Origin: Shewanella surugensis
Lineage (GTDB): Bacteria > Pseudomonadota > Gammaproteobacteria > Enterobacterales > Shewanellaceae
Direction of reading: 5' to 3'
Length of the DNA: 64,000 bases
Assembly: GCF_023284005.1 (NCBI RefSeq)
Contig: NZ_JAKIKS010000006.1
Span: 1-64,000, forward strand
A program made the position numbers and the translations under genes. This document shows positions 17,186 to 26,675 of the stretch, one piece after another. The number at the start of each line of letters is the position of its first letter. Within the stretch, counting starts at the first letter, position 1. The notes beneath the pieces are model-generated. The model saw nothing but the letters and a program-made list of their open reading frames with translations. It was not told the origin of the DNA and ran no database searches.

Positions 17186-18481
17186 TTATTTAAATGTTCT
17201 TATCACTCGACGTCTCTTTTCCCCTTTATTCGGCGCAGTATAGGGTTGGAATCGATATTGGGGTTGACGCACATTGAGTCGGTTAAACAGTACGTTTAAG
17301 CCTGCCGTTATGGCCTGAGTGTTATCGCTAGAGTATGGGGTGCATTCAATCGTGAGAGTGTCTGAATGGGTTTGTATCACCCGATATTCGTCGATATGCT
17401 GGCAATTGGCCACGATAGTATTGCGAATAAAATCAGAATAAATATCAACATTCTCGTTAGCTTCATTTTTCAATTGCAGGACGTCATCTTTTCGACCTTC
17501 AATCGATTTTATACGCGTGTGAGATGATCCGCAGGGACAAGGTGTGATGTCTTCCACTAAGACATCATCGAGAAGGTAGCGTACGATGGGTTGAGTGGTA
17601 CGCCTCAGATCCGTCACAATAGGTGAAAAACGCTGTTGGGCCTTATCGATCCACTGCTTTTCAATAATGATATTATCTTCATTAAGGTGCAGGTTTCCTT
17701 GGGCGCAGCTGATCCCTAAAAAGCCTTCCGTGCACTGGTAAATTTGATGTACTTTTTGGCCAAAAAAAGTACTGATTTTTTGTTTGTCATGCTCTTCTAA
17801 TACTTCAGCAACCGCAATGATTTTTTTGGGTTGTATATTGGGCTTTAATAGGCATAAATTGCGTAATACACTGGCGGGTGCGATCAAAATACTGGGATTG
17901 TATTGCTCTAATGCATTGATGTGTGTTTTTAGTTCAGTCATCAAATCAAAAAAACGATACTGAATGAAAAGGCTTTGGGTACTTTCATATAATTGGTTAT
18001 TGGCGCGTAGAAAAAAAGCAATGCGCTGAGAACGGTAATAGTGGGGTAAGGCTTTCGCCATCATATAACCGGCCCATTCACTGCGCTCGATTTCTGATGA
18101 CACAAAAAGTCCTCTATGCCCACTGGTTCCTGAAGACAATCCAACGGCATATTGGCCATAACTTGGTGTAAAATCTCTTGTGTTTTCTGATGTTATGGCA
18201 ATCTCAAGTGCTTTTTCCCGTGACAGTCCGGCAGTATTGATACGATCAAAGTTTTCCATGTGAATTTTTTTATTGATAACAGGGAAGGCTGTTAAGGGGG
18301 AATCTAAGTAGTCTTGGTAATAACTTGATTGGCTTAATGTTTGGCTTTTAAAAGTATTAAAAGCCTGAGTTTGGTGTTTGAGTAATGCCAAACGGGTTGT
18401 CTTTTGATAATGTTTAGCACGAATAAAGCCGGTCACAAAGGCCCAGATTTTTTTTATTCTTTTTAATGGATGTTTCATCAT
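17186..18481 (-). CDS. PaaK/F390-synthetase-type adenylate-forming enzyme
   Basis: A 431-residue protein of the group annotated as putative adenylate-forming or coenzyme F390 synthetase-related. GLSSGTSGHRGLFV near residue 113 is the Ser/Thr/Gly-rich nucleotide-binding motif. IYQCTEGFLG near residue 245 and LRRTTQPIVRYLLDDVL near residue 290 are the Y-x-x-T-E and following ligase motifs. F390 itself is absent from these bacteria, so the name reflects ancestry only. It probably activates an acid as acyl-AMP. The start overlaps the stop of the hydrolase gene (ATGA). The block KAS III, SDR, MBL hydrolase and this enzyme recurs, to my recollection, in other proteobacteria. Confidence 0.75.
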   Translation of the reverse strand: MMKHPLKRIKKIWAFVTGFIRAKHYQKTTRLALLKHQTQAFNTFKSQTLSQSSYYQDYLDSPLTAFPVINKKIHMENFDRINTAGLSREKALEIAITSENTRDFTPSYGQYAVGLSSGTSGHRGLFVSSEIERSEWAGYMMAKALPHYYRSQRIAFFLRANNQLYESTQSLFIQYRFFDLMTELKTHINALEQYNPSILIAPASVLRNLCLLKPNIQPKKIIAVAEVLEEHDKQKISTFFGQKVHQIYQCTEGFLGISCAQGNLHLNEDNIIIEKQWIDKAQQRFSPIVTDLRRTTQPIVRYLLDDVLVEDITPCPCGSSHTRIKSIEGRKDDVLQLKNEANENVDIYSDFIRNTIVANCQHIDEYRVIQTHSDTLTIECTPYSSDNTQAITAGLNVLFNRLNVRQPQYRFQPYTAPNKGEKRRRVIRTFK

Positions 18482-19299
18482 ATCATTAACCCCTCAATGG
18501 TTTTTTGACAGTGACTGGGGATCAGTTGAATGCTTTTATTGATGGAGTAGAGCTTGGATAATTGATTTAATGTCTCTAAATAGGCATCACCGTTATCCAT
18601 GATGATATTGGCTAATCGATTCGGTCTGGCACCTTGGGTATAGGCTTCTTGTGTCCAGCAAGCATCACCGATAAGAAAGGCTGTTTTTTGTTGGTTTTCC
18701 AGTAATAAACCAAAGTGCCCAGCGGCATGACCGGGCAGTGAAATGGCCATGGCACTACCATCTGCAAAAATATCATAACCTAAGTGGAACGGCGCATATT
18801 GGTCAGATAAATGGATGGATTGGCAATCTTCAATGAAACGGCAACGCAATGTAAAATTGCTGGGTAATAATTGCGGCAAATAACCTTTGATTAATCCTTT
18901 GAAGCGGCTCGATTGAGATATGGCATTTAACGCGATGCGTGAGCAGATAAAAAGGGCTGCTGGGAAATCCATTAATCCCGCAATATGATCGGCATGGAAA
19001 TGAGAGATAAAAATATATCGAATCTCTTCAGGGCGGATTCCCCTTGCATGCAGCTGCGTGATAAGTTGCTCTTTATCACATAAATGCATCGGCGTTAAGC
19101 AGCGATATAAGCGCTCAGGAAAAGGGTGGGTTGCTTTAATAAAGCGTTTAGCATAACCGGTATCAAATAAGATGTAGCCGAGTTTGGGGTGTTTGATCAG
19201 CCCAACATAAGCAGGGAATTGCATGCTTTTCCAAGAATGGCCTCGCATTACCATGGCTTCAGGGTGGAAACAATGACCGACTTTAAGTAGGGTTAGCAT
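18478..19299 (-). CDS. metallo-beta-lactamase-fold hydrolase (AHL-lactonase-like)
   Basis: A 273-residue protein with a complete dinuclear zinc site: HFHADH near residue 98 (HxHxDH), PGHAAGHFG near 182, IGDACW near 202 and PSHCQK near the C-terminus. The arrangement is that of the AttM/AiiA-like lactonase branch. No signal peptide is present, so it acts in the cytoplasm. In this operon it may hydrolyse a thioester or lactone intermediate. Quorum-signal breakdown is possible but not suggested by the neighbours. The preceding gene ends seven bases inside its start. Confidence 0.8.
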   Translation of the reverse strand: MLTLLKVGHCFHPEAMVMRGHSWKSMQFPAYVGLIKHPKLGYILFDTGYAKRFIKATHPFPERLYRCLTPMHLCDKEQLITQLHARGIRPEEIRYIFISHFHADHIAGLMDFPAALFICSRIALNAISQSSRFKGLIKGYLPQLLPSNFTLRCRFIEDCQSIHLSDQYAPFHLGYDIFADGSAMAISLPGHAAGHFGLLLENQQKTAFLIGDACWTQEAYTQGARPNRLANIIMDNGDAYLETLNQLSKLYSINKSIQLIPSHCQKTIEGLMI

Positions 19300-20270
19300 G
19301 GCGACCCCGACGTAAAGTATTGCTTAATCCCATGCTCTAGCGAGTAAAGGGGTTGATAGCCCAACATGTTATTGGCCGCACTAATATCCAGTGTTTGCGA
19401 TTTGGCCAGTAATCCTGTTGCGTAACAGGTCAGTAGAGGCTCTTTAGTGTTAAATATTTTTGCGAATGACTCCAAGGTACCTGCCAATCCGTAAAGTAAA
19501 GGGTAAGCAACGGGCAAGAAAGTAATCGATTTATTGGTGTGTTTAATGAGTGTGTCGATTAATGTTTTGACATTCATGGATTGGGCATTAGAGATATTAA
19601 AACACTGTTGATGAAGGTCAGGCTTGCTGCCAGCAAGAAACAATGCATGAGCCACATTTTTAACATAGGTGATATCAACCAAAGCTTGACCTTGATTGAG
19701 AAGTGGAAAAACCCCTTTATTCAATAGTGCCAATATACGAGGAAAAATGCTGGTATCCCCTTCACCTATGATCCCTCTTGGTCGTATAATGACCACTTCA
19801 GTATTGCGGCATTCATTAAGCATAACTTGCTCACCAAGATATTTAGTTTTGGCATATTCGTTGACAAAACCCGATGTTAATACCTGATTTTCTTTAATGT
19901 TGAATTTATCAGTAAAATCAAAATAGACACTGGTCGATGACACATAAACACAGCGTTTGACATTATAATATTCGGCGGCGTTAAGCACATGTCGAGTGGC
20001 TTCTACATTGGCGAGATAAAATTGCTGAGCTTGTCCCCATGCGCTGGAAAACGCAGCGCAGTGAAAAATGACATCTGCTGTTTCGAAGGCATTGATGACA
20101 TGTGAACCGAGCGTTAAATCAACGACTTTAAAGCGAGTTTGTGAAGAATTGAGCTTTAAGCCTTTGTCTTTATTTCTGCCCAAGGCCAAGATTTGATAAC
20201 CTTGATTTTCAAGGTATTTAACCAGGTGTGAGCCGAGAAACCCTGTCGCGCCGGTAACGATGGCCTTCAT
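19293..20270 (-). CDS. NAD(P)-dependent extended SDR (OleD/epimerase-like)
   Basis: A 325-residue extended short-chain dehydrogenase. GATGFLGSHL at residues 7-16 is the cofactor loop (TGxxGxxG), HCAAFSS near residue 70 matches the fold, and the catalytic YAKTK lies near residue 138. It most resembles 3-beta-HSD/OleD-type enzymes that reduce a beta-keto group. Beside a KAS III this suggests condensation followed by ketoreduction. The OleB and OleC partners of the olefin pathway are not here, so it is not a standard ole cluster. Four-base overlap with the ketosynthase gene. Confidence 0.8.
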   Translation of the reverse strand: MKAIVTGATGFLGSHLVKYLENQGYQILALGRNKDKGLKLNSSQTRFKVVDLTLGSHVINAFETADVIFHCAAFSSAWGQAQQFYLANVEATRHVLNAAEYYNVKRCVYVSSTSVYFDFTDKFNIKENQVLTSGFVNEYAKTKYLGEQVMLNECRNTEVVIIRPRGIIGEGDTSIFPRILALLNKGVFPLLNQGQALVDITYVKNVAHALFLAGSKPDLHQQCFNISNAQSMNVKTLIDTLIKHTNKSITFLPVAYPLLYGLAGTLESFAKIFNTKEPLLTCYATGLLAKSQTLDISAANNMLGYQPLYSLEHGIKQYFTSGSPC

Positions 20271-21268
20271 CCTATTTCCAATACGATAGCGCCAAAGCTT
20301 AAGCCTGCTGATGTGCCGAGTAGCATGACTTTATCGCCAGTTTTGACTTTTCCTGATTGTAATAACTCATGCAGTGCAGAAGGGATAGAGGCCGCAATTT
20401 GATTGCCTCTATGTTTGATAATGTTGATCATTTTTCCGGGGGCAATATTCAGTCTTTTTTCAATATGTTGGAGTCCCAATTGACTGGCTTGATGAGGGAT
20501 CACCCAATCCATGTCCTGAAGGGTATAAGATGTTTTGGCTAACAGATTATCGACAAAATTCTGTATATGTTGGGTGGTAAGACGAAAAACCGCTTTTCCT
20601 TGCATTTCAAACAAACCATAAGGTCGATAATCGCCTTGGGTATTTGCCGGATGATTTAACGTACCCAGTCCTCGGATCTGGCACATTTCAACACCTTCAC
20701 TAAAGGTCTCGAAGTGACTGGCGAGAATGCGAGTGTTGTTTTGTGTCGAGTGGCTGACAATGAGCGCTGCTGCGCCATCACCAAATAACCCTCCTGTTTC
20801 TCGTACGCTCCAATCAAGTCCAACAGACGCTATTTCAGATGACACAATGAGGATATTCTTATAGCGTTGAGTTGACAGTAAAGCATGCGCGATATCTAAG
20901 GCTTTGACGGCGCTTAAACAAGTCATATTGATATCAAAAGCAGGAATAGGGCGAGCAAAGGGCAGTCTTGCATGAATTTTAGCCGCATTACAAGGAATAG
21001 GTTGCTCCATGGTTCCACTTGCAGAAATAAGGCAGTCAATATCATCGAGTAACAGATCACTATTTTCTATTGCTTGGTGGATTGCTGTGAGGGCAAGATC
21101 CGTTGCAGTTTCGTCATTGACATAATGGCGTGAAGCAACCCCAGTAGTTTTTTCTGTTTGTCCTAAAGGCCAAGATTGTTGTTTATCGATGTCAATGGAT
21201 TGGATAACATTCAGAGGTAAGGCAATTCCAGTGGCACGAATATTAATGTTTGAGTTAAGGTGATCCAT
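20267..21268 (-). CDS. beta-ketoacyl-ACP synthase III (FabH-like) of the biosynthetic operon
   Basis: A 333-residue thiolase-superfamily enzyme with an intact triad: C117 (NMTCLSA), H259 (VIPHQAS) and N289 (HRGNQIAAS). Length and motifs fit KAS III; the GDGAAALI segment near 163 is also typical. Housekeeping fabH usually sits in the plsX-fabH-fabD-fabG cluster, so this copy is for specialised metabolism, for example condensing an acyl starter. It is the first gene of the nine-gene operon, and GAGAG precedes the ATG. A palindrome in front of it may be an operator. Confidence 0.85.
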   Translation of the reverse strand: MDHLNSNINIRATGIALPLNVIQSIDIDKQQSWPLGQTEKTTGVASRHYVNDETATDLALTAIHQAIENSDLLLDDIDCLISASGTMEQPIPCNAAKIHARLPFARPIPAFDINMTCLSAVKALDIAHALLSTQRYKNILIVSSEIASVGLDWSVRETGGLFGDGAAALIVSHSTQNNTRILASHFETFSEGVEMCQIRGLGTLNHPANTQGDYRPYGLFEMQGKAVFRLTTQHIQNFVDNLLAKTSYTLQDMDWVIPHQASQLGLQHIEKRLNIAPGKMINIIKHRGNQIAASIPSALHELLQSGKVKTGDKVMLLGTSAGLSFGAIVLEIG

Positions 21269-21586
21269 ATTATTATTCTCTCCATTTTGGTGATTAAAAG
21301 TACATGTTTGTCAGTTAATCTATGGTTTATATTGTATTTTTATCACCTCCTACTTTGTAGGGGGGCGTGACAAGACTAAGGCTTGTTAGTGAGTACTTGT
21401 TGCTCTTAGTTACAGGGGTTATTGAATATTGATGGCTAAATTTATAACGAAACTTGATTGATTTATATCAGGTGTATACCTGAGTTTTAAAAATAACCCT
21501 TTAAACTCAACGGGTTAATACTTTAGTGTAATAACTCTAAATAATTGTTTGTAAAATCAGCATCTTGATATAAATAAGGAACATAA
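21269..21586. other. divergent intergenic region
   Basis: About 320 bases between the biosynthetic operon and a small unknown gene on the other strand. Besides the palindrome it is AT-rich and must hold the promoters of both. I could not fix a clear -35/-10 pair. Confidence 0.4.
21346..21364. promoter_or_regulatory. palindrome upstream of the biosynthetic operon
   Basis: CCTCCTAC-TTT-GTAGGGGG has eight-base arms with one G-T pair. It lies about 80 bases before the ketosynthase start. A G-rich palindrome stands out in this AT-rich stretch. It could be a repressor or activator site, or a hairpin in the leader RNA. No regulator gene is adjacent. Confidence 0.4.
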
Positions 21587-21895
21587 ATGCATTTAGTTAA
21601 AAAAGAGTTAAAAGATGGCCATTCACAGATTACTTTCCCTAATCGACAAGCCGACGGTGCGCTCGTTGTGACGATGGTTTTTTATGCCAGCGGCAAGTTG
21701 GTTATTTATCTTGGTGGGGCCGTTTTTTATACCGTTAAAATGCAGTTAACGGTGATGGAAAATGGTATTGATTATGATAACCCTGCCGATGAGCTGTCCT
21801 ATGTGATCAGCGCTGAACAATATCACTTCAGTATTTCAGCAGCTGTTTACGCTGAATTGATTTGTTTACCCGAATTTAGTGATTGTGCTGGTTAA
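21587..21895 (+). CDS. small hypothetical protein
   Basis: 102 residues with a good ribosome binding site (AAGGA, seven bases before the ATG). It is predicted soluble or weakly hydrophobic, and residues 26-52 (ALVVTMVFYASGKLVIYLGGAVFYTV) are beta-rich rather than a clear membrane helix. The C-terminal half is acidic. I recognise no family. It is divergent from the biosynthetic operon and not coupled to a neighbour. Confidence 0.6.
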   Translation: MHLVKKELKDGHSQITFPNRQADGALVVTMVFYASGKLVIYLGGAVFYTVKMQLTVMENGIDYDNPADELSYVISAEQYHFSISAAVYAELICLPEFSDCAG

Positions 21896-22101
21896 CGAAT
21901 GGCGAGAAATAGAGGTTAATATTTAATGGCATCATTGAAAGGAAGTTATTAACAATCATTGTGGCTTAACATCGTTAAGCGTAAAGATGGCGTTTGATAG
22001 GTGATATTTTGATAGGTTTTCTGTTTTTTGACAGCAGCGGCAATGCATTACTGGTATATAAAGGAGCATAAATTGAGGAGAGGCAAAGAGGAGTGATGAT
22101 A

Positions 22102-22476
22102 ATGCTCGTATGGTTTAAGCGACGCTTATTATATCGATTACCATTAGAAGGGGTGGATGCAGGTTGGAAAAATTTTAATAACGATAATCCAATGTGTATT
22201 TGGGAGCATATTGCAGAGTTTTTTTATGGGGTCAATCAAGAGGAGGCACAGCAAGCTTTATTCGATTTATCTCGAATTCAAATCTGTGATTCAAAAAAGT
22301 ATGATGCATTTAATCGATTACGCACATTAGCGGCTGAAGTTTTCTGTGACAAATTTAGAGAGGAAGGGGTTAAAAATAAAGATGGTTCTTGGGATATCAC
22401 CATTCAAATTAAAGGTTGGCAAATTAATCAGGATATTTTACAGCTTAATTTGAAAGCGGTTAATGCTATGTATTAA
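22102..22476 (+). CDS. hypothetical protein
   Basis: 124 residues from the ATG at 22102, chosen because GAGGAG lies eight bases upstream; GTG and ATG codons 9 and 6 bases earlier are too close to it. The N-terminus is basic (MLVWFKRRLLYRLPLEG) and the rest is a mixed soluble sequence rich in aromatic residues (WEHIAEFFYG, GSWDITIQIKGWQI). No family recognised. It follows another unknown small gene after about 200 bases. Confidence 0.6.
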   Translation: MLVWFKRRLLYRLPLEGVDAGWKNFNNDNPMCIWEHIAEFFYGVNQEEAQQALFDLSRIQICDSKKYDAFNRLRTLAAEVFCDKFREEGVKNKDGSWDITIQIKGWQINQDILQLNLKAVNAMY

Positions 22477-22726
22477 TGATGGGGGGTATTGAACCCGTTT
22501 TCACTGCGCTAGATTAACGATAATATCGACGTATTTTTTTGACTAAAGCTGACGTTATGACATGGATAGGGATCAGTCGCTTAAATAATTGACGTAATTT
22601 GATTAAGTCATCGGGATACTTTCGTATAAAAATGAGAAATAAGCGTGGGTTTAGCCTTGCTTCAGTGCTTTTTTTTGGCTAATGTGGCGCCATTATATTT
22701 ACATTTAGCCAACAAAGATCGGGTCC

Positions 22727-24850
22727 ATGAAAAAAACACTACTCTATCTGACATTCGTATCAATCAGTTCACTGAGTGCGATGCCAATATTCGCCGCTAA
22801 CGACTCTGGATCTGCTTCGGGCTCAGAGACCAACATTCAAACGCCCTTTACGGTACAAGATTTAGTCAAATTGAATGAATTAGCTTCCCCTGCGCTTTCC
22901 CATGATGGCATCAAATTGATTTATAGTATCGATAAAAAAGATGATAATGATCAACATCAATCGGATTTGTATCTACAATATTTAAATCAAAATGGTGTGG
23001 GCGATGATCAGGCTAAGGGGCTGGCGAATAAGGTTATTCAGTTAACCTCATCAAAAAGTACTGAACGTAATGTTGTCTTTGCCAAAGATGATCAGGCTAT
23101 CTACTTTATTGCTAATCGTACCGGCTCGAGTCAATTGTATCGTTTGTCATTGACGGGGGGGGAAGCGGTCGCGATATCCGATTTACCCCTAGATGTGGAT
23201 GAATTTAAGCTGTCCCCTGATGGCCAGCAAGTGTTATTGACCATGCGAGTCGTTCCTGAGTGCGATACGCTGATCTGCTCGAAAGAGAAGTTTAAGACGG
23301 AGAAAAACAGAACGTCGACTGGGATTGTCTATACCCAATTAATGGTACGCCATTGGGATACTTGGTTTGATCATGCTAGAAGTCACTTGTTTATTGCAAA
23401 GCTCGATGGGAAAATGATCACCGATGCGCTTGATATTACTCAGGGACTGGATACCGAAACGCCGCCTAAGCCCTTTTCAGGTTTGGAAGAGGCCAGTTTT
23501 ACGCCAGACAGTCAATTTGTTGTTTATAGTGCCAAAGCGCCGAGCCATACTCAAGCTTGGACGACGAATTATGATTTATGGAAAGTCGCTGTAACGGGTG
23601 GGGACGCCGTTAATTTAACGGAAAAAAATAAAGCTTGGGATTCTCATCCAGTATTTTCTTCAGATGGCCGTTATCTTGCTTATTTAGCAATGAGTCAGCC
23701 GGGTTTTGAAGCTGATCGTAATCGCATCATGCTGCGTGATACGGTCACTGGGCAAGAAAAAGAAGTGGCGCCGCTTTGGGATCGCAGTCCGCATGCGTTA
23801 TTTTTTGGCACGGATGATAAAACCTTATATGTCACGGCTAAAGATCTCGGTCAAGTGTCACTTTTTGCTGTCAATACCCAGTTTGGTGATGTGCGATCGA
23901 TTTATAATGAGGGATCGAATACCATTGTTGGGATCACTCAAGACAATATTATTTTTAGTCATAAGAGTTTAGTGCAGCCAAGTGATCTTTATTCTATTAA
24001 TTTGGATGCGCAGAATCTTGAGCAATTAACCGATGTTAATCTCGACAAATTGGCTAAGATAAAGTTTGGTGAGTTTGAGCAATTTCATTTCAAAGGGTGG
24101 AATCATGAAACCGTTTATGGTTATTGGATAAAACCTGCCAATTACCAACAGGGTGAACAATACCCTATCGCATTTCTGGTTCACGGCGGACCGCAGGGCT
24201 CTTTTGGTAATAATTTTAGTGCGCGCTGGAATGCCCAGTTATGGGCGGGAGCAGGTTACGGCGTGGTGATGATAGACTTTCATGGCTCGACGGGCTACGG
24301 GCAAGCATTTACCTATTCCATCACTCAAGATTGGGGCGGAAAACCCCTTGAAGATCTGAAAAAAGGCTTATCTGCTGTCGTCGAGCAGCAACCTTGGTTA
24401 GATAGAAATCGTGCTTGCGCCCTAGGCGGTTCCTATGGTGGCTATATGATGAATTGGATTGAAGGTAATTGGAGCGACGGTTTTAAGTGTTTGGTTAATC
24501 ATGCTGGCTTATTTGATATGCGCTCGATGTATTACGTCACAGAAGAGCGTTGGTTCCCAGAATATGAATTTGGGGGCACTTATAATGACAATAAAGCCTT
24601 ATACGAACGCTTTAATCCGGTGAATTATCTTGATAGCTGGAAAACCCCGATGTTGGTTATTCATGGCGAAAAAGATTTTAGAGTGCCATACGATCAAGGC
24701 TTAGCGGTCTTTGGCTTTTTACAACGTAAAGGGATCCCTTCTGAATTATTGATTTATCCTGATGAGAATCACTGGATATTAAATCCCGATAATTTAGAGC
24801 AGTGGTACGCGAATGTATTAGGCTGGCTCGATCGCTGGACGAAAAAGTAA
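22727..24850 (+). CDS. exported S9-family prolyl oligopeptidase (DPP/acylaminoacyl-peptidase type)
   Basis: 707 residues with an N-terminal signal peptide (about 1-24, ending ...PIFA-AN). Residues 40-430 form a beta-propeller with TolB/WD40-like repeats (LSPDGQQVLLTMR, FSSDGRYLAYLAM). The C-terminal alpha/beta hydrolase domain has the triad S569 (GGSYGGYM), D650 (GEKDFRVP) and H682 (DENHWI). It probably degrades peptides in the periplasm or outside the cell for nutrition. It is a single-gene unit ending in a strong terminator. Confidence 0.9.
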   Translation: MKKTLLYLTFVSISSLSAMPIFAANDSGSASGSETNIQTPFTVQDLVKLNELASPALSHDGIKLIYSIDKKDDNDQHQSDLYLQYLNQNGVGDDQAKGLANKVIQLTSSKSTERNVVFAKDDQAIYFIANRTGSSQLYRLSLTGGEAVAISDLPLDVDEFKLSPDGQQVLLTMRVVPECDTLICSKEKFKTEKNRTSTGIVYTQLMVRHWDTWFDHARSHLFIAKLDGKMITDALDITQGLDTETPPKPFSGLEEASFTPDSQFVVYSAKAPSHTQAWTTNYDLWKVAVTGGDAVNLTEKNKAWDSHPVFSSDGRYLAYLAMSQPGFEADRNRIMLRDTVTGQEKEVAPLWDRSPHALFFGTDDKTLYVTAKDLGQVSLFAVNTQFGDVRSIYNEGSNTIVGITQDNIIFSHKSLVQPSDLYSINLDAQNLEQLTDVNLDKLAKIKFGEFEQFHFKGWNHETVYGYWIKPANYQQGEQYPIAFLVHGGPQGSFGNNFSARWNAQLWAGAGYGVVMIDFHGSTGYGQAFTYSITQDWGGKPLEDLKKGLSAVVEQQPWLDRNRACALGGSYGGYMMNWIEGNWSDGFKCLVNHAGLFDMRSMYYVTEERWFPEYEFGGTYNDNKALYERFNPVNYLDSWKTPMLVIHGEKDFRVPYDQGLAVFGFLQRKGIPSELLIYPDENHWILNPDNLEQWYANVLGWLDRWTKK

Positions 24851-24863
24851 CTAATCAGTCAAT

Positions 24864-24896
24864 AAAAAACCAGAATGTGTGTTCTGGTTTTTTTAT
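24864..24896 (+). terminator. Rho-independent terminator after the S9 peptidase gene
   Basis: AAAACCAGAA and TTCTGGTTTT form a ten-base-pair stem with a short loop, followed by a T run. The flanking A run means that it can also act on the converging strand, where the CitMHS gene ends. Confidence 0.85.
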
Positions 24897-24937
24897 TGAT
24901 GGTCGTTTTTTTAAGTGATGTTATGGGATCATGAGCG

Positions 24938-26245
24938 CTACACTATACCCAATAATATGGCAATGATGAGTAACAGCACGCTTAAACCCCAAATCCAAAA
25001 GAAAGAGTAACGGATATGTTTACCCATTTTGAGATCGGCTAATCCGAGACCAAGCCATAATGCGGGGGAAAAAGGACTGATAAACGTGCCGAGAATATTG
25101 CCGATGATCATGGCATAGATGGATGATTGTGGGCTTATCCCGACGCTCGAGGTTATTTGTTCTACGATAGGAACCAGTGCAAAGTAATAAGCATCCGTGT
25201 TTAAAATCAGCTCGAACGGCGCGCCGAGTATACCGATAATAATATGCAGATACGGTAACATTGCTGTGGGCAGAATAGCGACAATATCGACGGCGAGCGC
25301 CTGCAGCATTTTTGTCCCCGTTAAGATCCCTAAAAAAGCCCCCGCCGCTAAAATAATACATCCCATCAGCACAGCACTTGGGGCATGGGCTTTAATCCTA
25401 TCCATTTGATCGGCGACCTTTGGATAGTTGATGGATAATGCCAAACTGACGCCGATCATAAACACAAATCCAGAGGGGATAATGCCCCACACCAGTACGC
25501 CAATGACACTTAAGGTTAATAATAAATTGATCGCTAATTTTTGTGGTTTAGCGCAGGCTAATGTGGTTTGAATATCGATATGATCATTGAATACGGTCTG
25601 ACTAAGCGGTTGTGTAAGGGCTGGCAAGTTGGCGATGCGGCGCTTTTCTCTTATTCCCAATAAAATAGCCATAGGCACCAACATGAATAACGCGATGATT
25701 TGTAAGGGGACTAATGGCCGCCAAAGATCGGTGGGGTTCATGGATAATAGTGCACTTGCTCGGCCAATCGGCCCAGCCCAAGGGAGCATATTCATAATGC
25801 TGGCACTGGCGCCGACAAGTAAGAGTAATAAATAGGGGCTCATTCTTAGGCGTCGATATAAAGGCAGCAGGGCGGGAATAGTGATTAAAAAAGTCGAGGC
25901 GCCAGAGCCATCAAGGTGAGCAATTGCGGCAATAAAAACGGTGCCAATGACGACCGATTGAATACTCCCGTGAGATAGAGCGATCATTTTGTTGATCATC
26001 GGGGTGAATAATCCCACGTCATTCATGATCCCAAAATAAATAATGGCAAAAATGAACATGATCACAATGGGGAAGACTTTTTGGGCGCCTTCATTAAAGT
26101 AAAGCCCAATGTCATGGACACTGGATCCAGCAACAAGTGCACCCACAATGGGAATAATGATCAAGGCGGTGATTGGACTGGTTTTTTCTGTGAGTAATAA
26201 TCCCACAATAGTGATGATGGTGATAAAGCCAATGATCCCTAACAC
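24938..26245 (-). CDS. CitMHS-family citrate:proton symporter
   Basis: 435 residues, about 12 hydrophobic segments. The pattern MLGIIGFITIITIVGLLL with following TALIIIPIVGAL, and HLDGSGASTFLITIPALLPL near residue 110, is that of the CitMHS family, which takes up citrate complexed with a divalent metal. The start codon is GTG with AGAGGAA in front. No two-component system or citrate-lyase genes are adjacent, so the exact substrate is uncertain; related proteins carry other carboxylates. Confidence 0.8.
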   Translation of the reverse strand: MLGIIGFITIITIVGLLLTEKTSPITALIIIPIVGALVAGSSVHDIGLYFNEGAQKVFPIVIMFIFAIIYFGIMNDVGLFTPMINKMIALSHGSIQSVVIGTVFIAAIAHLDGSGASTFLITIPALLPLYRRLRMSPYLLLLLVGASASIMNMLPWAGPIGRASALLSMNPTDLWRPLVPLQIIALFMLVPMAILLGIREKRRIANLPALTQPLSQTVFNDHIDIQTTLACAKPQKLAINLLLTLSVIGVLVWGIIPSGFVFMIGVSLALSINYPKVADQMDRIKAHAPSAVLMGCIILAAGAFLGILTGTKMLQALAVDIVAILPTAMLPYLHIIIGILGAPFELILNTDAYYFALVPIVEQITSSVGISPQSSIYAMIIGNILGTFISPFSPALWLGLGLADLKMGKHIRYSFFWIWGLSVLLLIIAILLGIV

Positions 26246-26675
26246 GGCAATTCCTCTTATTTATTTTTATTTATTTGATGTAAGGTGGGAGGTGGCAACG
26301 CTCTTGACAAATACCGCCTCTGTGACCTTCGTCGATGAAAAAGTCCGTTCGATTAATCTTAGAGTAAACATAATGCGTGTCAGAGTAGAAGAAGTTTTAA
26401 TCAAAACACCCGTGCGCTTAATCTATTACCGCTTAATTTAAGCCAAACTGGATTTAAATGTATTTTTTCAGTTTCATTTAATTGTTATTTTGTTGTCATA
26501 TTTTGTTCTTTGTTACGCTTTATTCTGAGTGACTATTGATAGCTAAACCCATTAAATTTTCCAATCTCAATGGTTCTGGGTATAGGGAGAGACGCTTAAC
26601 GATTAAAGATTAATCGATCCTCAAGGTGTCATGAAGAGAAGCAAAATAAGTGAATCAAAAGGAATAGCAATAAAG
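26246..26675. other. intergenic stretch before the lipoprotein pseudogene
   Basis: About 430 bases. It must hold the promoter of the CitMHS gene on the minus strand and of the decayed gene on the plus strand. The part after 26450 is very AT-rich. No gene, repeat or RNA is recognisable. Confidence 0.4.

Noticed and set aside
11373-21268. Olefin (oleABCD) cluster
   Set aside because: KAS III and OleD-like enzymes are present, but there is no OleB-like alpha/beta hydrolase and the adenylating enzyme is PaaK/F390-type rather than OleC-type.
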